Shown: piece after piece, positions 1-9,582 of the stretch | Layout: every line of letters begins with the position of its first letter | Numbering within the stretch: the stretch's first letter is position 1 | Origin: Chitinophaga japonensis | Lineage (GTDB): Bacteria; Bacteroidota; Bacteroidia; Chitinophagales; Chitinophagaceae | Assembly: GCF_007830125.1 (NCBI RefSeq) | Contig: NZ_VLLG01000003.1 | Span: 1,691,115 to 1,755,114, forward strand | Length of the DNA stretch: 64,000 nucleotides | Reading direction: 5' to 3' | The notes under the pieces: model-generated | Databases searched by the model: none | What the model was told of the DNA's origin: nothing | Seen by the model: the letters and a program-made list of their open reading frames with translations, nothing else | Position numbers and translations under genes: made by a program

Positions 1-326
1 TTGGCCCGGATCACTTCATGATAATCCTGTCCGTAGGCGTATTTGGCAATGCGCGGCGCATCGGGGCGCTGCTCCTGCTCCGGGTAGTAGTTGAGCAGCA
101 GGGTGATCACGGATTGGGCGTCGTCCACCAGCTTCCGCGGGTCGATACGCTTGTCAAAATAATTCTCCATATAGCGCATGGTGCCGTGCATACCCTTGTG
201 CAGCCACTGTTCCAGCCGCCGTGCATCGTCGTCCAACTGCACAGCGCGGGCAATGCCGCAGTGGTCAAACCCCAGCGCAGCGGCCTGCTGCTTGATGAAA
301 ATGGTATTTTTTTCCGTAGGCGTCAT
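1..326 (-). CDS. queG: Epoxyqueuosine reductase QueG, N-terminal part (cut by window edge)
   Basis: QueG catalyses the last step of queuosine synthesis at tRNA wobble position 34; it is a cytoplasmic cobalamin and iron-sulfur enzyme. Reading the minus strand from an ATG at 326 gives 108 codons that run off the window. Family signatures appear in the expected order: LGFDHCGIARA (residues 18-28), HGTMRYM (47-53), DPRKLVDDAQSVI (62-74) and AKYAYGQDYHEVI (94-106). The ferredoxin-like and C-terminal parts lie outside the window. The gene is divergent from the DUF3857 gene at 417, with only 90 bases between them, so this short gap must hold both promoters. The family call is firm; whether the gene is intact cannot be judged. 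Confidence 0.9.
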   Translation of the reverse strand, partial: MTPTEKNTIFIKQQAAALGFDHCGIARAVQLDDDARRLEQWLHKGMHGTMRYMENYFDKRIDPRKLVDDAQSVITLLLNYYPEQEQRPDAPRIAKYAYGQDYHEVIRA

Positions 327-416
327 GCAATGGGGCAAAGGTACGTATTTGGTCTTTTTGTGTCATGTGGGATTATGGGAAATGTCCTACTTTCGCGCTG
401 TATTATTTATCCCTAT

Positions 417-2429
417 ATGCAAATCAAAACTGTAGTGGCCCCCATCCTGGCCGGTTGTTTGTTAACTGTTTTGTCAACCGCTGCACAGGAGAAACACAAG
501 ATCAAGTTCGGGAAGGTAAGTTCCGAGGATTTCAGCCAGACCCGCAATGACCTGGATACAGGCGCGCATGCCATTGTATTGTCGGACATCGGCTCCTCCG
601 ATTTTGAGGCGGAGCAGGACGGTCTGCGCCTGGTGTACAAAAGGCACCGCCGCGTGAAGATACTGGACAAGACCGGCTACGAGGCCGCCACAGAACAGGT
701 GTACCTCTATAAAAGCGGCCACGAGGAAGAAAAGATGACCAACCTGAAAGCCGTTACCTACAACCTGGAGAACGGCAAGGTAGTGGAAACAAAGATGGAC
801 AGCAAAAGCGTGTTCTCCGAAGAGCTGGACAAGCACCATGAGCGGAAGAAATTTACCCTGCCTGCCGTGAAGGAAGGCTCCATTATTGAATATGCCTATA
901 CGGTATATTCCCCTTTTACATTCAACCTGCAGCCCTGGAGCTTCCAGGGAGAATACCCCTGCCTGTGGAGCGAATACTCGGTTGGCATACCGGAGTGGTA
1001 TGACTACATTTTCATAGGCCAGGGCTACCATAAGTTTGAATCCAAGACCCGGGAAGACCAGCGGAAAAGCTTTCCCTTCCGGTTTGAGAAAGAAGGGGCT
1101 TATGGCACCAAGACCGGGCAAACGGAATTTGTGACGGTAAGCGGCAACGTGAGCTACTACCGCTGGGTGGCCACCAATGTACCGCAACTGAAGGAGGAGA
1201 ACTTTACCACCAGCCTGGCCAACCACGTTACCCGCATAGAGTTCCAGTTGTCTGCCACCAAGTATCCCGGGCAGGCGGTAAAGCCTGTGATGGGCACCTG
1301 GGCCAAGCTGGTGGAAGACCTGATGAAACATGAGTCCTACGGGGTGGCGCTGGACAAGAACAACGGCTTCCTGGGTAAGGAAGTGGAAACCCTCACGGAC
1401 GGCGCAACATCCGACCGGGAGAAGGCCAAAAGGATCTATTGCTATGTGCGCAATAATTTCACCTGTACAGACCATTCCCGGCTGTTTACAGAAAAGCCGC
1501 TGCGCAGCATATTTACGAGTAAGAGCGGGAATGTAACGGAGCTGAACCTGCTGCTGGTAGCCATGCTGCGCAAGGCCGGGCTGGAAGCGTACCCCGTGAT
1601 ACTCAGCACCCGCGATCACGGCTTTACCAACCCGCTTTACCCGATGGTGAGCCGTTTCAATTATACCATCGCGGAGGTGACCATGGGGAACAAGCCCTGC
1701 TTCCTGGATGCTTCCTATAACCTGGGCTTCGGCAAGCTGCATACCTCCTGCTATAACGGCCACGCACGTATGCTGAACCCCGAAGCTACCGCCATACGCT
1801 TTGACCCGGACTCCCTGCTGGAGCAAAAAATGACCTCCGTGTATATCCGGAACGAGAACGGTGTGCTGAAAGGCACTTGGCAGCAGCGGCCCACGTATTT
1901 TGAGTCCTACGAGCTGCGCGGGCTGGTGCACAGCAAAGGCCGGGAGGAATATTTCAAGCCGGTGGGCAAGTTGTTTGAGAAAGTGAGCAATACCGCCATC
2001 GAAGAGCTGGACAGCCTGGAGCGGCCCGTGATGGTGAAATATGACTTTGTATGGCAACCTGACGGCGGGGACATGGTGTACCTGAACCCCATGTTCAGTG
2101 AAGCGACCAAAACCAATCCCTTTAAGTCGCAGGAGCGGAAGTACCCGGTGGAAATGCCTTATGCCGTGGATGAAATATACTCGCTCAATATGGAAGTGCC
2201 GCCGGGATATGCGGTGGAGGAATTGCCGAAATCCACGATCGTAAAATTCAATGGAGATGAAGGCGTATTCCAGTATATGATCGCGCAAACGGGCAATGCG
2301 ATCCAGTTCCGTTCCCGCATTAAGCTGAACAGGGCCTACTTTGATCCGGAGGAGTACAATGCGCTCCGGGACTTTTTTGATATGATCGTGAAGAAACAGG
2401 CGGAGCAGATTGTATTGAAGAAAATATAA
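417..2429 (+). CDS. Exported DUF3857/transglutaminase-like protein with a degenerate active site
   Basis: A 670-residue exported protein: an N-terminal hydrophobic signal sequence (residues 4-20), a DUF3857 beta-rich domain (about 45-210) and a transglutaminase-like fold (about 330-450). The open frame extends upstream to 18, but the ATG at 417 is chosen because it begins directly with the signal peptide and the upstream frame overlaps queG. At the place of the nucleophilic Cys of transglutaminases there is Val373 (context SGNVTEL), and the His position is Tyr416 (FNYT); only Asp431 (FLDAS) is kept. It is therefore probably a binding or structural protein, not an enzyme. It lies four bases before its paralogue, which keeps the Cys and His, so the two are probably co-transcribed and work together in the periplasm. 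The precise function is unknown. Confidence 0.85.
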   Translation: MQIKTVVAPILAGCLLTVLSTAAQEKHKIKFGKVSSEDFSQTRNDLDTGAHAIVLSDIGSSDFEAEQDGLRLVYKRHRRVKILDKTGYEAATEQVYLYKSGHEEEKMTNLKAVTYNLENGKVVETKMDSKSVFSEELDKHHERKKFTLPAVKEGSIIEYAYTVYSPFTFNLQPWSFQGEYPCLWSEYSVGIPEWYDYIFIGQGYHKFESKTREDQRKSFPFRFEKEGAYGTKTGQTEFVTVSGNVSYYRWVATNVPQLKEENFTTSLANHVTRIEFQLSATKYPGQAVKPVMGTWAKLVEDLMKHESYGVALDKNNGFLGKEVETLTDGATSDREKAKRIYCYVRNNFTCTDHSRLFTEKPLRSIFTSKSGNVTELNLLLVAMLRKAGLEAYPVILSTRDHGFTNPLYPMVSRFNYTIAEVTMGNKPCFLDASYNLGFGKLHTSCYNGHARMLNPEATAIRFDPDSLLEQKMTSVYIRNENGVLKGTWQQRPTYFESYELRGLVHSKGREEYFKPVGKLFEKVSNTAIEELDSLERPVMVKYDFVWQPDGGDMVYLNPMFSEATKTNPFKSQERKYPVEMPYAVDEIYSLNMEVPPGYAVEELPKSTIVKFNGDEGVFQYMIAQTGNAIQFRSRIKLNRAYFDPEEYNALRDFFDMIVKKQAEQIVLKKI

Positions 2430-2432
2430 AGC

Positions 2433-4349
2433 ATGATGCCCAAACTACTGCATATCTTCTGTACGGCTGGCCTGCTGGCATGGGCCGTGCCGGTGCTGGC
2501 CGGCGATCCTGCCTACCCGGCCGCTGCCATTCCGGCAGAGCTGAAGGAGAAAGCCCATACCGTGAAACGCCGGGAGGAGATCCGTTTCAGGATGACCGGC
2601 CTGGGAGAGGCGCGCCTCACCAGGCATTACGTGATCACCGTGCTGGACCCCGCCGGCAGTGAGGATGCCGGTATGCTGGAAGTATATGACCGGCTGCGGG
2701 AGATACGCTCCATCAGGGGCGTGCTGTACGACGCGGGGGGCAAGACCATAAAAAGGCTGAAGCAATCCGATATAGAGGACCTGGGAGGACTGGATAATAT
2801 GTCGCTGGCCTCTGATGACCGCCTGAAAAAACACATCTTTTACCATAACGTTTATCCCTATACGGTGGAATATGAAATAGAGATGCGGTTCAACTGCACC
2901 TTCATATTCCCCTCCTGGATGCCGCAAAGCCGCCGTAATATGGCAGTGGAACAGAGTCGCCTGGTAGTGAGCGTGCCGGAAAGCTACAAGCTCCGTTACC
3001 GCCAGTTCCATTACGGGGGCGCGCCGCAGGTGACCACCGGGAAAGGGGAAAGCACCTATACCTGGGAAGCCAAACAACTGAAGGTGCACACAGCCGAGAC
3101 GCTGGCGCCTGCCTGGTGGCGCTGTGTGACCTCTGTATGGCTCTCGCCCAGCGAATTTGAAATGGAGCGGTACAAGGGCAGCATGAACACCTGGGAGGAG
3201 TTTGGCAAATTCATGTACACGCTGAACGAGGGAAGGGACCGGCTTCCGCCCGATGTGCAGCAGACCGTGCATGCGCTGACGGACGGCCTGGCCGACCCGG
3301 CGGAGAAAATCAAGCGCCTGTACCGCTACCTGCAGGAGCATACCCGTTATGTGAGCATACAACTGGGTATCGGCGGCTGGCAGACCTTTGACGCGGCTTA
3401 TGTGGCCGGTAAGGGGTACGGCGACTGCAAGGCCCTGTCCAACTACATGCATGCCCTGCTGAAAGAGGCCGGCGTGCCTTCCTACTGCGCGCTGATAAGT
3501 GCGGGAAGAGGGGACACGGATTTTGAGCCGGATTTTCCTTCCAACCAGTTCAACCATATGATCCTGTGCGTGCCCGCAGGCAGGGATACTACCTGGCTGG
3601 AATGCACCAGCGCTTTCCTGCCGGCAGGGTATCTAAGCGGCTTTACCTCCAACCGGCCGGCCCTGCTGGTTATGGAGCAGGGCGGAAAGCTGGTGCGCAC
3701 GCCGGTATATGGAGTGGAGCAAAGCCGCCAGGCGCGCCGCATGGACGCGCAGGTAACGCCGGAAGGGCATGTGCAGGCGCGGGTAAGCACGTATTATACC
3801 GGCGAACGGCAGGACGAGCTGGGGCAACGGCTGCATGTACAGTCCCGGGAAAAGATCATGGAGTGGATCCGCACTTCGCTGTCGCTGCCCAGCTATGACG
3901 TGGAGCAATATAATTGCGTGGAGCAGCCCGGCGCAGTGCCCGCCATCCGGGAGGAGCTGGCGCTCACCGCCCGTAATTATGCCAGCATCAGCGGGAAGCG
4001 CATGTTCCTGGCGCCCAATTTTCTGAACAAAAGCAGCCTGCGGGTAGATGCCGCCACACAGCGCCGCTTCGCCATCCATTTACCGGTGGCCTATACGGAA
4101 ACAGACACCGTACGCATCGCCATTCCCGCCGGGTATACGCCGGAATCGCTGCCCGCCCCGGTAGCCCTGCAAAGCCCTTTCGGCAGCTATACCGCATCGG
4201 TGAAAGTGCAGGACGGCACCCTTACCTATATCCGCACCATGCAGCACCGGGAAGGCACCTTTCCGGCCAGCGCCTTCAGCGAGCTGGAAAAGTTCTCCGA
4301 GGCCGTGTACAAGGCAGACAGGAGCAGGATCGTGTTGCGGAAGGAATAG
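2433..4349 (+). CDS. Exported DUF3857/transglutaminase-like protein with intact Cys-His
   Basis: A 638-residue partner of the preceding gene, with the same order: signal peptide (cleavage plausible after VLAG, near residue 24), DUF3857 domain, transglutaminase-like core. Here the catalytic residues are present: Cys332 in GYGDCKALS, His375 in FNHMI and an acidic residue Glu390 in WLECTS. It may therefore act as a periplasmic cysteine protease or acyl transferase; its substrate is not known. It starts three bases after the stop of the upstream gene, the tightest spacing in this part of the window, which supports an operon. The ATG at 2433 is followed by another ATG codon, so the start could be one codon later. 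The gene converges on the DUF937-OmpA gene with one base between the stop codons. Confidence 0.87.
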   Translation: MMPKLLHIFCTAGLLAWAVPVLAGDPAYPAAAIPAELKEKAHTVKRREEIRFRMTGLGEARLTRHYVITVLDPAGSEDAGMLEVYDRLREIRSIRGVLYDAGGKTIKRLKQSDIEDLGGLDNMSLASDDRLKKHIFYHNVYPYTVEYEIEMRFNCTFIFPSWMPQSRRNMAVEQSRLVVSVPESYKLRYRQFHYGGAPQVTTGKGESTYTWEAKQLKVHTAETLAPAWWRCVTSVWLSPSEFEMERYKGSMNTWEEFGKFMYTLNEGRDRLPPDVQQTVHALTDGLADPAEKIKRLYRYLQEHTRYVSIQLGIGGWQTFDAAYVAGKGYGDCKALSNYMHALLKEAGVPSYCALISAGRGDTDFEPDFPSNQFNHMILCVPAGRDTTWLECTSAFLPAGYLSGFTSNRPALLVMEQGGKLVRTPVYGVEQSRQARRMDAQVTPEGHVQARVSTYYTGERQDELGQRLHVQSREKIMEWIRTSLSLPSYDVEQYNCVEQPGAVPAIREELALTARNYASISGKRMFLAPNFLNKSSLRVDAATQRRFAIHLPVAYTETDTVRIAIPAGYTPESLPAPVALQSPFGSYTASVKVQDGTLTYIRTMQHREGTFPASAFSELEKFSEAVYKADRSRIVLRKE

Positions 4350-4350
4350 C

Positions 4351-5634
4351 CTATTTTTCCCTCACACTGATGGATATACGCCGGTCCTTTTTCCTTTCTT
4401 CATCCGGTGCGCCGGCCGGGGCTTTGGCAAATTGTGCGCCATAGCCTTCTGCGCCCAGTAGCTGGTCCGCATCCACCTGCATGCCCTGCAGGGAGCTTAG
4501 CACGGCATCGGCACGGGCCCGGGAGAGCTGCACATTGGCCAGGCTGTCGCCGGTACGGTCCGTGTACCCGCCAATCTTTATTTTGGCTTTAGGGAAAGCT
4601 TTCAGGATGGCGGCAATATGCTGTACCTGCTCGCGGCTGTCTTCCGTCAGTTCCGAGCCGCCGCTTTTGAAGTTCAGGTTATCAAAGTCAAACCATACAT
4701 CTTTCCCGGCCGGCCGGCTGTCATCTTTCAGGAACTGCACCAACTGGTCCTCGATGCCGCCTTTATAGGCGTTCAGCGTAACGCCGTCCGGCAGGGTCAC
4801 CTTAATGCTTTCGCGGGGGATGGCAACTTCGGCATTATCCACCGGGGCAATGAGCGGGTCCACCGCGTTGGGGCTGGCGGCGGCAATGCTGTCGGTAGCC
4901 ACGTCGTCCGTGATGTTACCGCCTCCGCAGCCCCTGGCCAGGTACCAGAGCAGCACAATAGCCACCAGGATCAGCAGCAGGGACCATATCCAGCGGTTGC
5001 TGCCGGCTACCTGCCGGGTGGTTTCCACCGGGGAGCCCTGCACCCTGGCGCCGATGTTATCCGCCATGCCGGACAGCTTTTTGCCCAGCTCGCCCAGGCT
5101 GCCCAGTCCTAACAGGCCGGCCAGGTTAAAGCCGGGAGGCACGGCAGACAGGATGTTGTCCTGCTGGGTGTTCAAAAAAGTGAGGAAACCGGCCGCATTC
5201 AGGCCCTGGTCTGCTGCATGCTCGCCGGCTACGCCCAGGGCGGCAGGCGTGGCCGCGTTCAGCAGGGTGCCGGCAGAAGAGGCTTTAATACCCGCAAAGG
5301 AGGCCACGGCAGTGGTAACGGCAGCCACTTTGTTGCCAAACAGGCCCTGCAGCCATTCCGTGCCCTTGTTCAGCCAGCCGTTGGCATTCTGCTGCAGGGC
5401 ACCGCTGATCACGGAAGGCGTATTGGCCCCCACGGCTTCCCGCGCCATGGCCAGCGCGCTGGTAGCATCGCCCTGCGGGCCGGCTTTGTGCAAAAGCCCG
5501 GTGAGAATGGTGGGAACAATGCTGCTGATGGCTTTTTGAATACCCGTTTCGCTTTCGCCCAGCCGGGCCGCCGCCTGGGACACCACATCCCCGGTAAAAA
5601 GTCCTTTCACTGCGGATAAGAGATCGAAAGACAT
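4351..5634 (-). CDS. DUF937 and OmpA-domain envelope protein
   Basis: A 427-residue protein with three parts: an N-terminal DUF937 (YidB-like) helical region rich in Ala and Gly (residues 1-190), one membrane segment around WIWSLLLILVAIVLLWYL (about 213-230), and a C-terminal OmpA-like peptidoglycan-binding domain that begins near DVWFDFDNLNFKSGG and contains the GYTDRTG and LSRARADAVLSSL signatures. It probably anchors a membrane complex to the cell wall. The frame extends to 5676, but the ATG at 5634 (MSFDLLSAVKGLF) is chosen because DUF937 proteins begin like this and the extra residues resemble no domain. It is divergent from clpB across a 383-base gap that carries a heptad inverted repeat. 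Confidence 0.85.
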   Translation of the reverse strand: MSFDLLSAVKGLFTGDVVSQAAARLGESETGIQKAISSIVPTILTGLLHKAGPQGDATSALAMAREAVGANTPSVISGALQQNANGWLNKGTEWLQGLFGNKVAAVTTAVASFAGIKASSAGTLLNAATPAALGVAGEHAADQGLNAAGFLTFLNTQQDNILSAVPPGFNLAGLLGLGSLGELGKKLSGMADNIGARVQGSPVETTRQVAGSNRWIWSLLLILVAIVLLWYLARGCGGGNITDDVATDSIAAASPNAVDPLIAPVDNAEVAIPRESIKVTLPDGVTLNAYKGGIEDQLVQFLKDDSRPAGKDVWFDFDNLNFKSGGSELTEDSREQVQHIAAILKAFPKAKIKIGGYTDRTGDSLANVQLSRARADAVLSSLQGMQVDADQLLGAEGYGAQFAKAPAGAPDEERKKDRRISISVREK

Positions 5635-5712
5635 TTGGTGCAAGTTTAGAAGTGAACAAATACATACAACATTCACTGATCCTATTTGTTTAAAACAAAC
5701 ACCGGTCCATAT

Positions 5713-5780
5713 AGTAAGAGGTAGGAAGTAGGAGGTAGGAGGTAGGAAGTCCTACTTCCTACTTCTTATTTCCTACTTCC
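5713..5780. repeat. Heptad inverted-repeat element, GAAGTAR family
   Basis: The left arm (5713-5750) consists of five and a half tandem 7-base units of the form RGTARGA; the right arm (5751-5780) is the inverted equivalent with the same 7-base period, and there is no loop. It lies between the divergent DUF937-OmpA gene and clpB, and is the one clear element of this family in the window that is not at a stop codon. The rest of the gap (5635-5712 and 5781-6003) holds nothing I recognise, although it must contain promoters for both genes. Confidence 0.85.
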
Positions 5781-6003
5781 TTTATGTGAGCGTTATCCCG
5801 TTTGTCCCCCTGAAAAATTAACAGTCCATTCCGTAAAAAGCTGCAAAAAGAGCAGAAAACCAGGGTGATATATGCCAAAATTACTGATATTTTATGCTGG
5901 ATCAGGTTTTGCTGGGTAGAGGGCACGGCGCCCCGGTTACCGCGAAAAAGTGAATGCGCCCCCTGATGTAAGACAAGCGGCCGGGAGGCGACCGAAACAC
6001 ACA

Positions 6004-6010
6004 AAAGGAG
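6004..6010 (+). promoter_or_regulatory. Shine-Dalgarno site of clpB
   Basis: AAAGGAG seven bases before the clpB ATG at 6018. Good Shine-Dalgarno sites are uncommon in this window, so it supports this start and suggests strong translation. Confidence 0.6.
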
Positions 6011-6017
6011 CAAAACA

Positions 6018-8630
6018 ATGAACCTGAACAATTTTACCATCAAATCGCAGGAGACCCTGCAACAGGCCCAGCAACTGGCATTCAACGACCAGCACCAGGC
6101 CATAGAAACAGGGCACCTGCTGGAGGCGCTGCTGAAGGACGACGATAATGCCATAGAATACCTGCTCAAAAAGAATGACGTAAACACCGGCTTTATTACC
6201 GGCAAACTGGAAGAGCAGGTGAAGAAATACCCGAAAGTAAGCGGCACGGAGCCCGGGCAAACCCTGAGCCGCGAGGCCAACAATGCCCTGCTGCGCGCCG
6301 GCGCCAGTATCAAGGAGTTCAAGGATGAATTCGTGAGCGTGGAGCACCTGTTGCTGGGCATCCTGGGTGGCAGCGACGATACCGCCAAGCTGCTGAAAGA
6401 TGCGGGCCTGACGGAAAAAGGCCTGAAAGCAGCCATTAAGGAGCTGCGCAAAGGCAGCACCGTTACTTCCCAGACGGCGGAGACCCAGTATAATTCCCTG
6501 CAGAAATACGCCAAGAACCTGAACGAGCTGGCCAGGGCCGGCAAGCTGGATCCCGTAATAGGCCGGGATGAAGAAATACGCAGAACCCTGCACATCCTGT
6601 CCCGCCGCTCCAAGAACAACCCCATCCTGGTGGGGGAGCCGGGCGTGGGTAAAACGGCGATCGTGGAAGGGCTGGCGCACCGCATCATCAACGGCGATGT
6701 GCCGGACAACCTGCGCACCAAGATCATTTATGCGCTGGACATGGGCGCACTGATGGCAGGGGCCAAGTACCGCGGTGAGTTTGAAGAAAGGCTGAAGGCC
6801 GTAGTGAAGGAAGTGTCCGAAAGCGACGGGCAGATCATCCTGTTCATAGACGAGATACATACCCTGATAGGGGCCGGCGCCATGGAAGGCGCCATGGATG
6901 CGGCCAATATACTGAAGCCCGCCCTGGCCCGCGGTGAACTGCGTGCCATAGGCGCCACCACCCTGAACGAGTACCAGAAATACTTTGAAAAAGATAAAGC
7001 CCTGGAGCGCCGTTTCCAGAAAGTGCTGGTAGACGAGCCTAGCGCAGAAGACGCCATCTCCATACTGCGTGGCCTGAAGGAGCGCTATGAGAGCCATCAC
7101 CATGTACGTATTAAGGACGAGGCTATCATTGCCGCCGTGGAATTATCGCAACGCTATATATCCGACCGTTTCCTGCCGGACAAGGCCATAGACCTGATAG
7201 ATGAAAGCGCGGCCAAGCTGCGCCTGGAAATGAACTCCATGCCGGAAGAGCTGGATGAGCTGGAGAGAAGGATACGGCAACTGGAAATAGAACGGGAAGC
7301 CATCAAGCGGGAAGACGATGAAGAGAAGCTGCGGGAGCTGAACGCGGAGATTGCCCGCCTGGGCGAAGAAAGGAACACTTTCAAAGCCAAATGGCAGGAA
7401 GAAAAGGAGATCGTAGACAGGATACAGAACGCGAAAGCCGCCATTGAGAACCTGAAGCAGGAAGCCGAGCAGGCGGAACGTAACGGCGATTATGGCAAGG
7501 TAGCGGAGATCCGCTACGGCAAGATCAAAGAACAGGAAGGGCTGGTAACGCAGTTTACCACCGAGCTGAACGCGCTCTCCGATAACCACAAACGCCTGCT
7601 GAAAGAAGAAGTAGATGCGGAAGATATTGCCGAAAATGTGGCGAAAGCTACCGGCATACCGGTCACCAGGCTGATGCAGAGTGAGCGCGACAAGCTGCTG
7701 CAACTGGAAGAAGAGCTGCACAAGCGCGTGGTAGGGCAGGAGGAAGCCATCATAGCCGTAGCGGACGCCATCCGGCGCAGCCGCGCCGGCCTGCAGGACC
7801 CGCGGCGCCCCATCGGATCATTCATTTTCCTGGGTACCACCGGTGTAGGTAAGACAGAGCTGGCCAAAGCATTGGCGGAATACCTGTTTGACGACGAGCG
7901 CATGATGACGCGCATAGACATGAGCGAGTACCAGGAGAAACATGCCGTGAGCCGGCTGGTAGGCGCGCCTCCGGGCTATGTAGGATATGAAGAAGGCGGT
8001 CAACTGACGGAAGCCGTGCGGCGCAAGCCCTACTCCGTGATACTGCTGGACGAGATAGAGAAAGCGCATCCCGATGTGTTCAACATCCTGCTGCAGGTGC
8101 TGGACGACGGCCGGCTGACCGATAACAAGGGCCGCGTGGTGAACTTCAAGAATACGATCATTATTATGACCAGCAACCTGGGCAGCCATATCATACAGGA
8201 GAACTTTGAGAAGATAGATGAGGGCAACCGGGAGGAAATAGTGGACAATACCCGCGAGGAAGTAATGGGCCTGCTGAAACAGACCATCCGTCCTGAATTC
8301 CTGAACAGGGTAGACGAGGTGATCATGTTCCAGCCGCTGATGCGCGAGGAGATCAAGGGTATCATCAACATCCAGTTGCAGCAGTTGAAAGATTTGCTGG
8401 GCAGGAATGGCATTAATCTTGAGTTCTCCGACTACGCGCTGGATTACCTGGCCATACAGGGCTATGACCCGCAGTTTGGCGCGCGCCCGCTCAAACGCCT
8501 GATACAGAAAGAGATCGTGAACCTGCTGAGCAAGAAGATATTGTCAGGCGACATAGATAAATCCAGGCCGGTGCTGATAGATGTGTTTGATGGAGTAGTG
8601 GTGGTAAGGAACAGTAACGGACAGCACTAA
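6018..8630 (+). CDS. clpB: ATP-dependent disaggregase ClpB
   Basis: ClpB (Hsp104 family) is a hexameric AAA+ chaperone that pulls polypeptides out of aggregates together with DnaK, in the cytoplasm. The 870-residue length is typical. Visible domains: Clp N-terminal repeat (1-145), first AAA module with Walker A GEPGVGKT (about 206-213) and [12 protein letters not shown], a long charged coiled-coil middle domain (about 400-530) that distinguishes ClpB from ClpA and ClpC, and a second AAA module with Walker A GTTGVGKT (about 607-614) and a C-terminal domain. The second P-loop has Thr where many proteobacterial ClpB have Pro. No ClpP-binding tripeptide loop is evident. It is followed by a hairpin terminator. 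I recognise no heat-shock promoter upstream. Confidence 0.97.
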   Translation: MNLNNFTIKSQETLQQAQQLAFNDQHQAIETGHLLEALLKDDDNAIEYLLKKNDVNTGFITGKLEEQVKKYPKVSGTEPGQTLSREANNALLRAGASIKEFKDEFVSVEHLLLGILGGSDDTAKLLKDAGLTEKGLKAAIKELRKGSTVTSQTAETQYNSLQKYAKNLNELARAGKLDPVIGRDEEIRRTLHILSRRSKNNPILVGEPGVGKTAIVEGLAHRIINGDVPDNLRTKIIYALDMGALMAGAKYRGEFEERLKAVVKEVSESDGQIILFIDEIHTLIGAGAMEGAMDAANILKPALARGELRAIGATTLNEYQKYFEKDKALERRFQKVLVDEPSAEDAISILRGLKERYESHHHVRIKDEAIIAAVELSQRYISDRFLPDKAIDLIDESAAKLRLEMNSMPEELDELERRIRQLEIEREAIKREDDEEKLRELNAEIARLGEERNTFKAKWQEEKEIVDRIQNAKAAIENLKQEAEQAERNGDYGKVAEIRYGKIKEQEGLVTQFTTELNALSDNHKRLLKEEVDAEDIAENVAKATGIPVTRLMQSERDKLLQLEEELHKRVVGQEEAIIAVADAIRRSRAGLQDPRRPIGSFIFLGTTGVGKTELAKALAEYLFDDERMMTRIDMSEYQEKHAVSRLVGAPPGYVGYEEGGQLTEAVRRKPYSVILLDEIEKAHPDVFNILLQVLDDGRLTDNKGRVVNFKNTIIIMTSNLGSHIIQENFEKIDEGNREEIVDNTREEVMGLLKQTIRPEFLNRVDEVIMFQPLMREEIKGIINIQLQQLKDLLGRNGINLEFSDYALDYLAIQGYDPQFGARPLKRLIQKEIVNLLSKKILSGDIDKSRPVLIDVFDGVVVVRNSNGQH

Positions 8631-8670
8631 ACTCCGAAGGAAATATAACAATATACAGTTACAGGAAATG

Positions 8671-8699
8671 CCCGGACGACTCTTCGCCCGGGTTTTTTT
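8671..8699 (+). terminator. Intrinsic terminator after clpB
   Basis: CCCGGACGA and TCGCCCGGG form a nine-pair stem with one mismatch and a CTCT loop, followed by seven T. It ends 29 bases before the guanine deaminase start, so clpB and that gene are probably separate transcripts, or the second gene starts within this gap. Confidence 0.8.
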
Positions 8700-8727
8700 A
8701 TTTAAATTTGGAATAAACAGCATCTTT

Positions 8728-9207
8728 ATGATAGGCGAAAGAGAGCGCAGGTTTATGCAAATGGCAGTTGAATTATCGAGAAAGGGAATGGAGAACGGCG
8801 ACGGCGGCCCCTTTGGCTCCGTGGTGGTAAAAGGAGAGGAGGTGGTAGGAAAAGGCTGGAACCAGGTATTGCTGCTGAACGATCCCACGGCGCATGCCGA
8901 AGTGGTGGCCATACGCGATGCCTGCCGGCACCTGGGCACTTTCCAGTTGCATGACTGCGAGATCTATACTTCCTGCGAGCCCTGCCCCATGTGCCTGGGC
9001 GCTATTTACTGGGCCCGTCCCCAGCGGGTTTATTTTGCCAACACCAAAGAAGACGCCGCTGCTATCGCATTCGACGATTCCTTCATTTACCAGGAAATAG
9101 ACGTGCCCCACAGCAGCAAGAAGATACCGTTCATTTCATTTCCCGATGCGGGTGCGCTGCAGGTGTTCAGGGAATGGAAAGACAAGGGGGATAAAACGCT
9201 GTATTGA
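8728..9207 (+). CDS. guaD: Guanine deaminase / nucleoside deaminase, GuaD-like
   Basis: A 159-residue zinc-dependent cytidine-deaminase-fold enzyme, likely converting guanine to xanthine in purine salvage. Zinc ligands and catalytic residues: His56 and Glu58 in PTAHAEV, and Cys86 and Cys89 in CEPCPMC. The SNDPTAHAE-like context, the LYTSCEPCPMCLGAIYWARP-like block and the FDDSFIY segment near the C-terminus match Bacillus subtilis GuaD better than tRNA adenosine deaminase TadA, which lacks the FDDSF/EID tail. The frame extends to 8668 but that overlaps the clpB terminator, so the ATG at 8728 (MIGERERRF) is chosen; another ATG nine codons later is possible. A broader nucleoside deaminase function cannot be excluded. 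Confidence 0.85.
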   Translation: MIGERERRFMQMAVELSRKGMENGDGGPFGSVVVKGEEVVGKGWNQVLLLNDPTAHAEVVAIRDACRHLGTFQLHDCEIYTSCEPCPMCLGAIYWARPQRVYFANTKEDAAAIAFDDSFIYQEIDVPHSSKKIPFISFPDAGALQVFREWKDKGDKTLY

Positions 9208-9216
9208 CGGGCGGTG

Positions 9217-9582
9217 TTACTTCATGAAAAAATGTAAGGCCCAGTACCCTGCCGCCAGCAGAAAGAGTACAGCCAGTATGATCAGGATGAGTTGCATGTA
9301 ATAGTCGGCGGAGCGTTCAGGACGCTTGCGGCGATTCTTCCTGCGGAGCTTATGCAACAGTTGCCATTTCATTTCCCTTACCCAAACGGGTATATTTTCT
9401 TTTTGCGCTATGGCGGCCAGCCCTTCCAGCGCATCGCTGCACAGCTCACAATCCGCTACGTGTTTCTCTATCTCATGCTGGGCGGCAGGGCTCAGCTTAC
9501 CCTGCACATAGTCCAGCAGCTCCTGTTGGGTAGGGCATTGCGTAGTGGTTACAAATATGTCGTTCAGATCCGCTTTCATCAT
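9217..9582 (-). CDS. Anti-sigma factor, zf-HC2 type, single membrane segment
   Basis: A 121-residue protein with a putative zinc-binding anti-sigma motif near the N-terminus (CPTQQELLDYVQGKL, then HEIEKHVADCELC, residues 16-49), a basic linker, and one C-terminal membrane segment (about 97-116, LILIILAVLFLLAAGYW). This is the layout of cytoplasmic-facing anti-sigma factors that hold an ECF sigma factor at the membrane. Its start codon overlaps the stop of the upstream sigma gene by one base (TAATG), which implies translational coupling and an equal stoichiometry with that sigma factor. No FecR-type periplasmic domain is present, so sensing is not by the usual TonB route. Confidence 0.8.
   Translation of the reverse strand: MMKADLNDIFVTTTQCPTQQELLDYVQGKLSPAAQHEIEKHVADCELCSDALEGLAAIAQKENIPVWVREMKWQLLHKLRRKNRRKRPERSADYYMQLILIILAVLFLLAAGYWALHFFMK

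Noticed and set aside
474..2288. A 604-codon open frame on the minus strand.
   Set aside because: It is the antisense of the DUF3857 gene at 417, with His- and Leu-rich low-complexity composition and no domain.
8728..9207. tRNA adenosine deaminase TadA.
   Set aside because: The C-terminal FDDSFIYQEID block and the N-terminal pattern fit guanine deaminase better, although the zinc motifs are shared.
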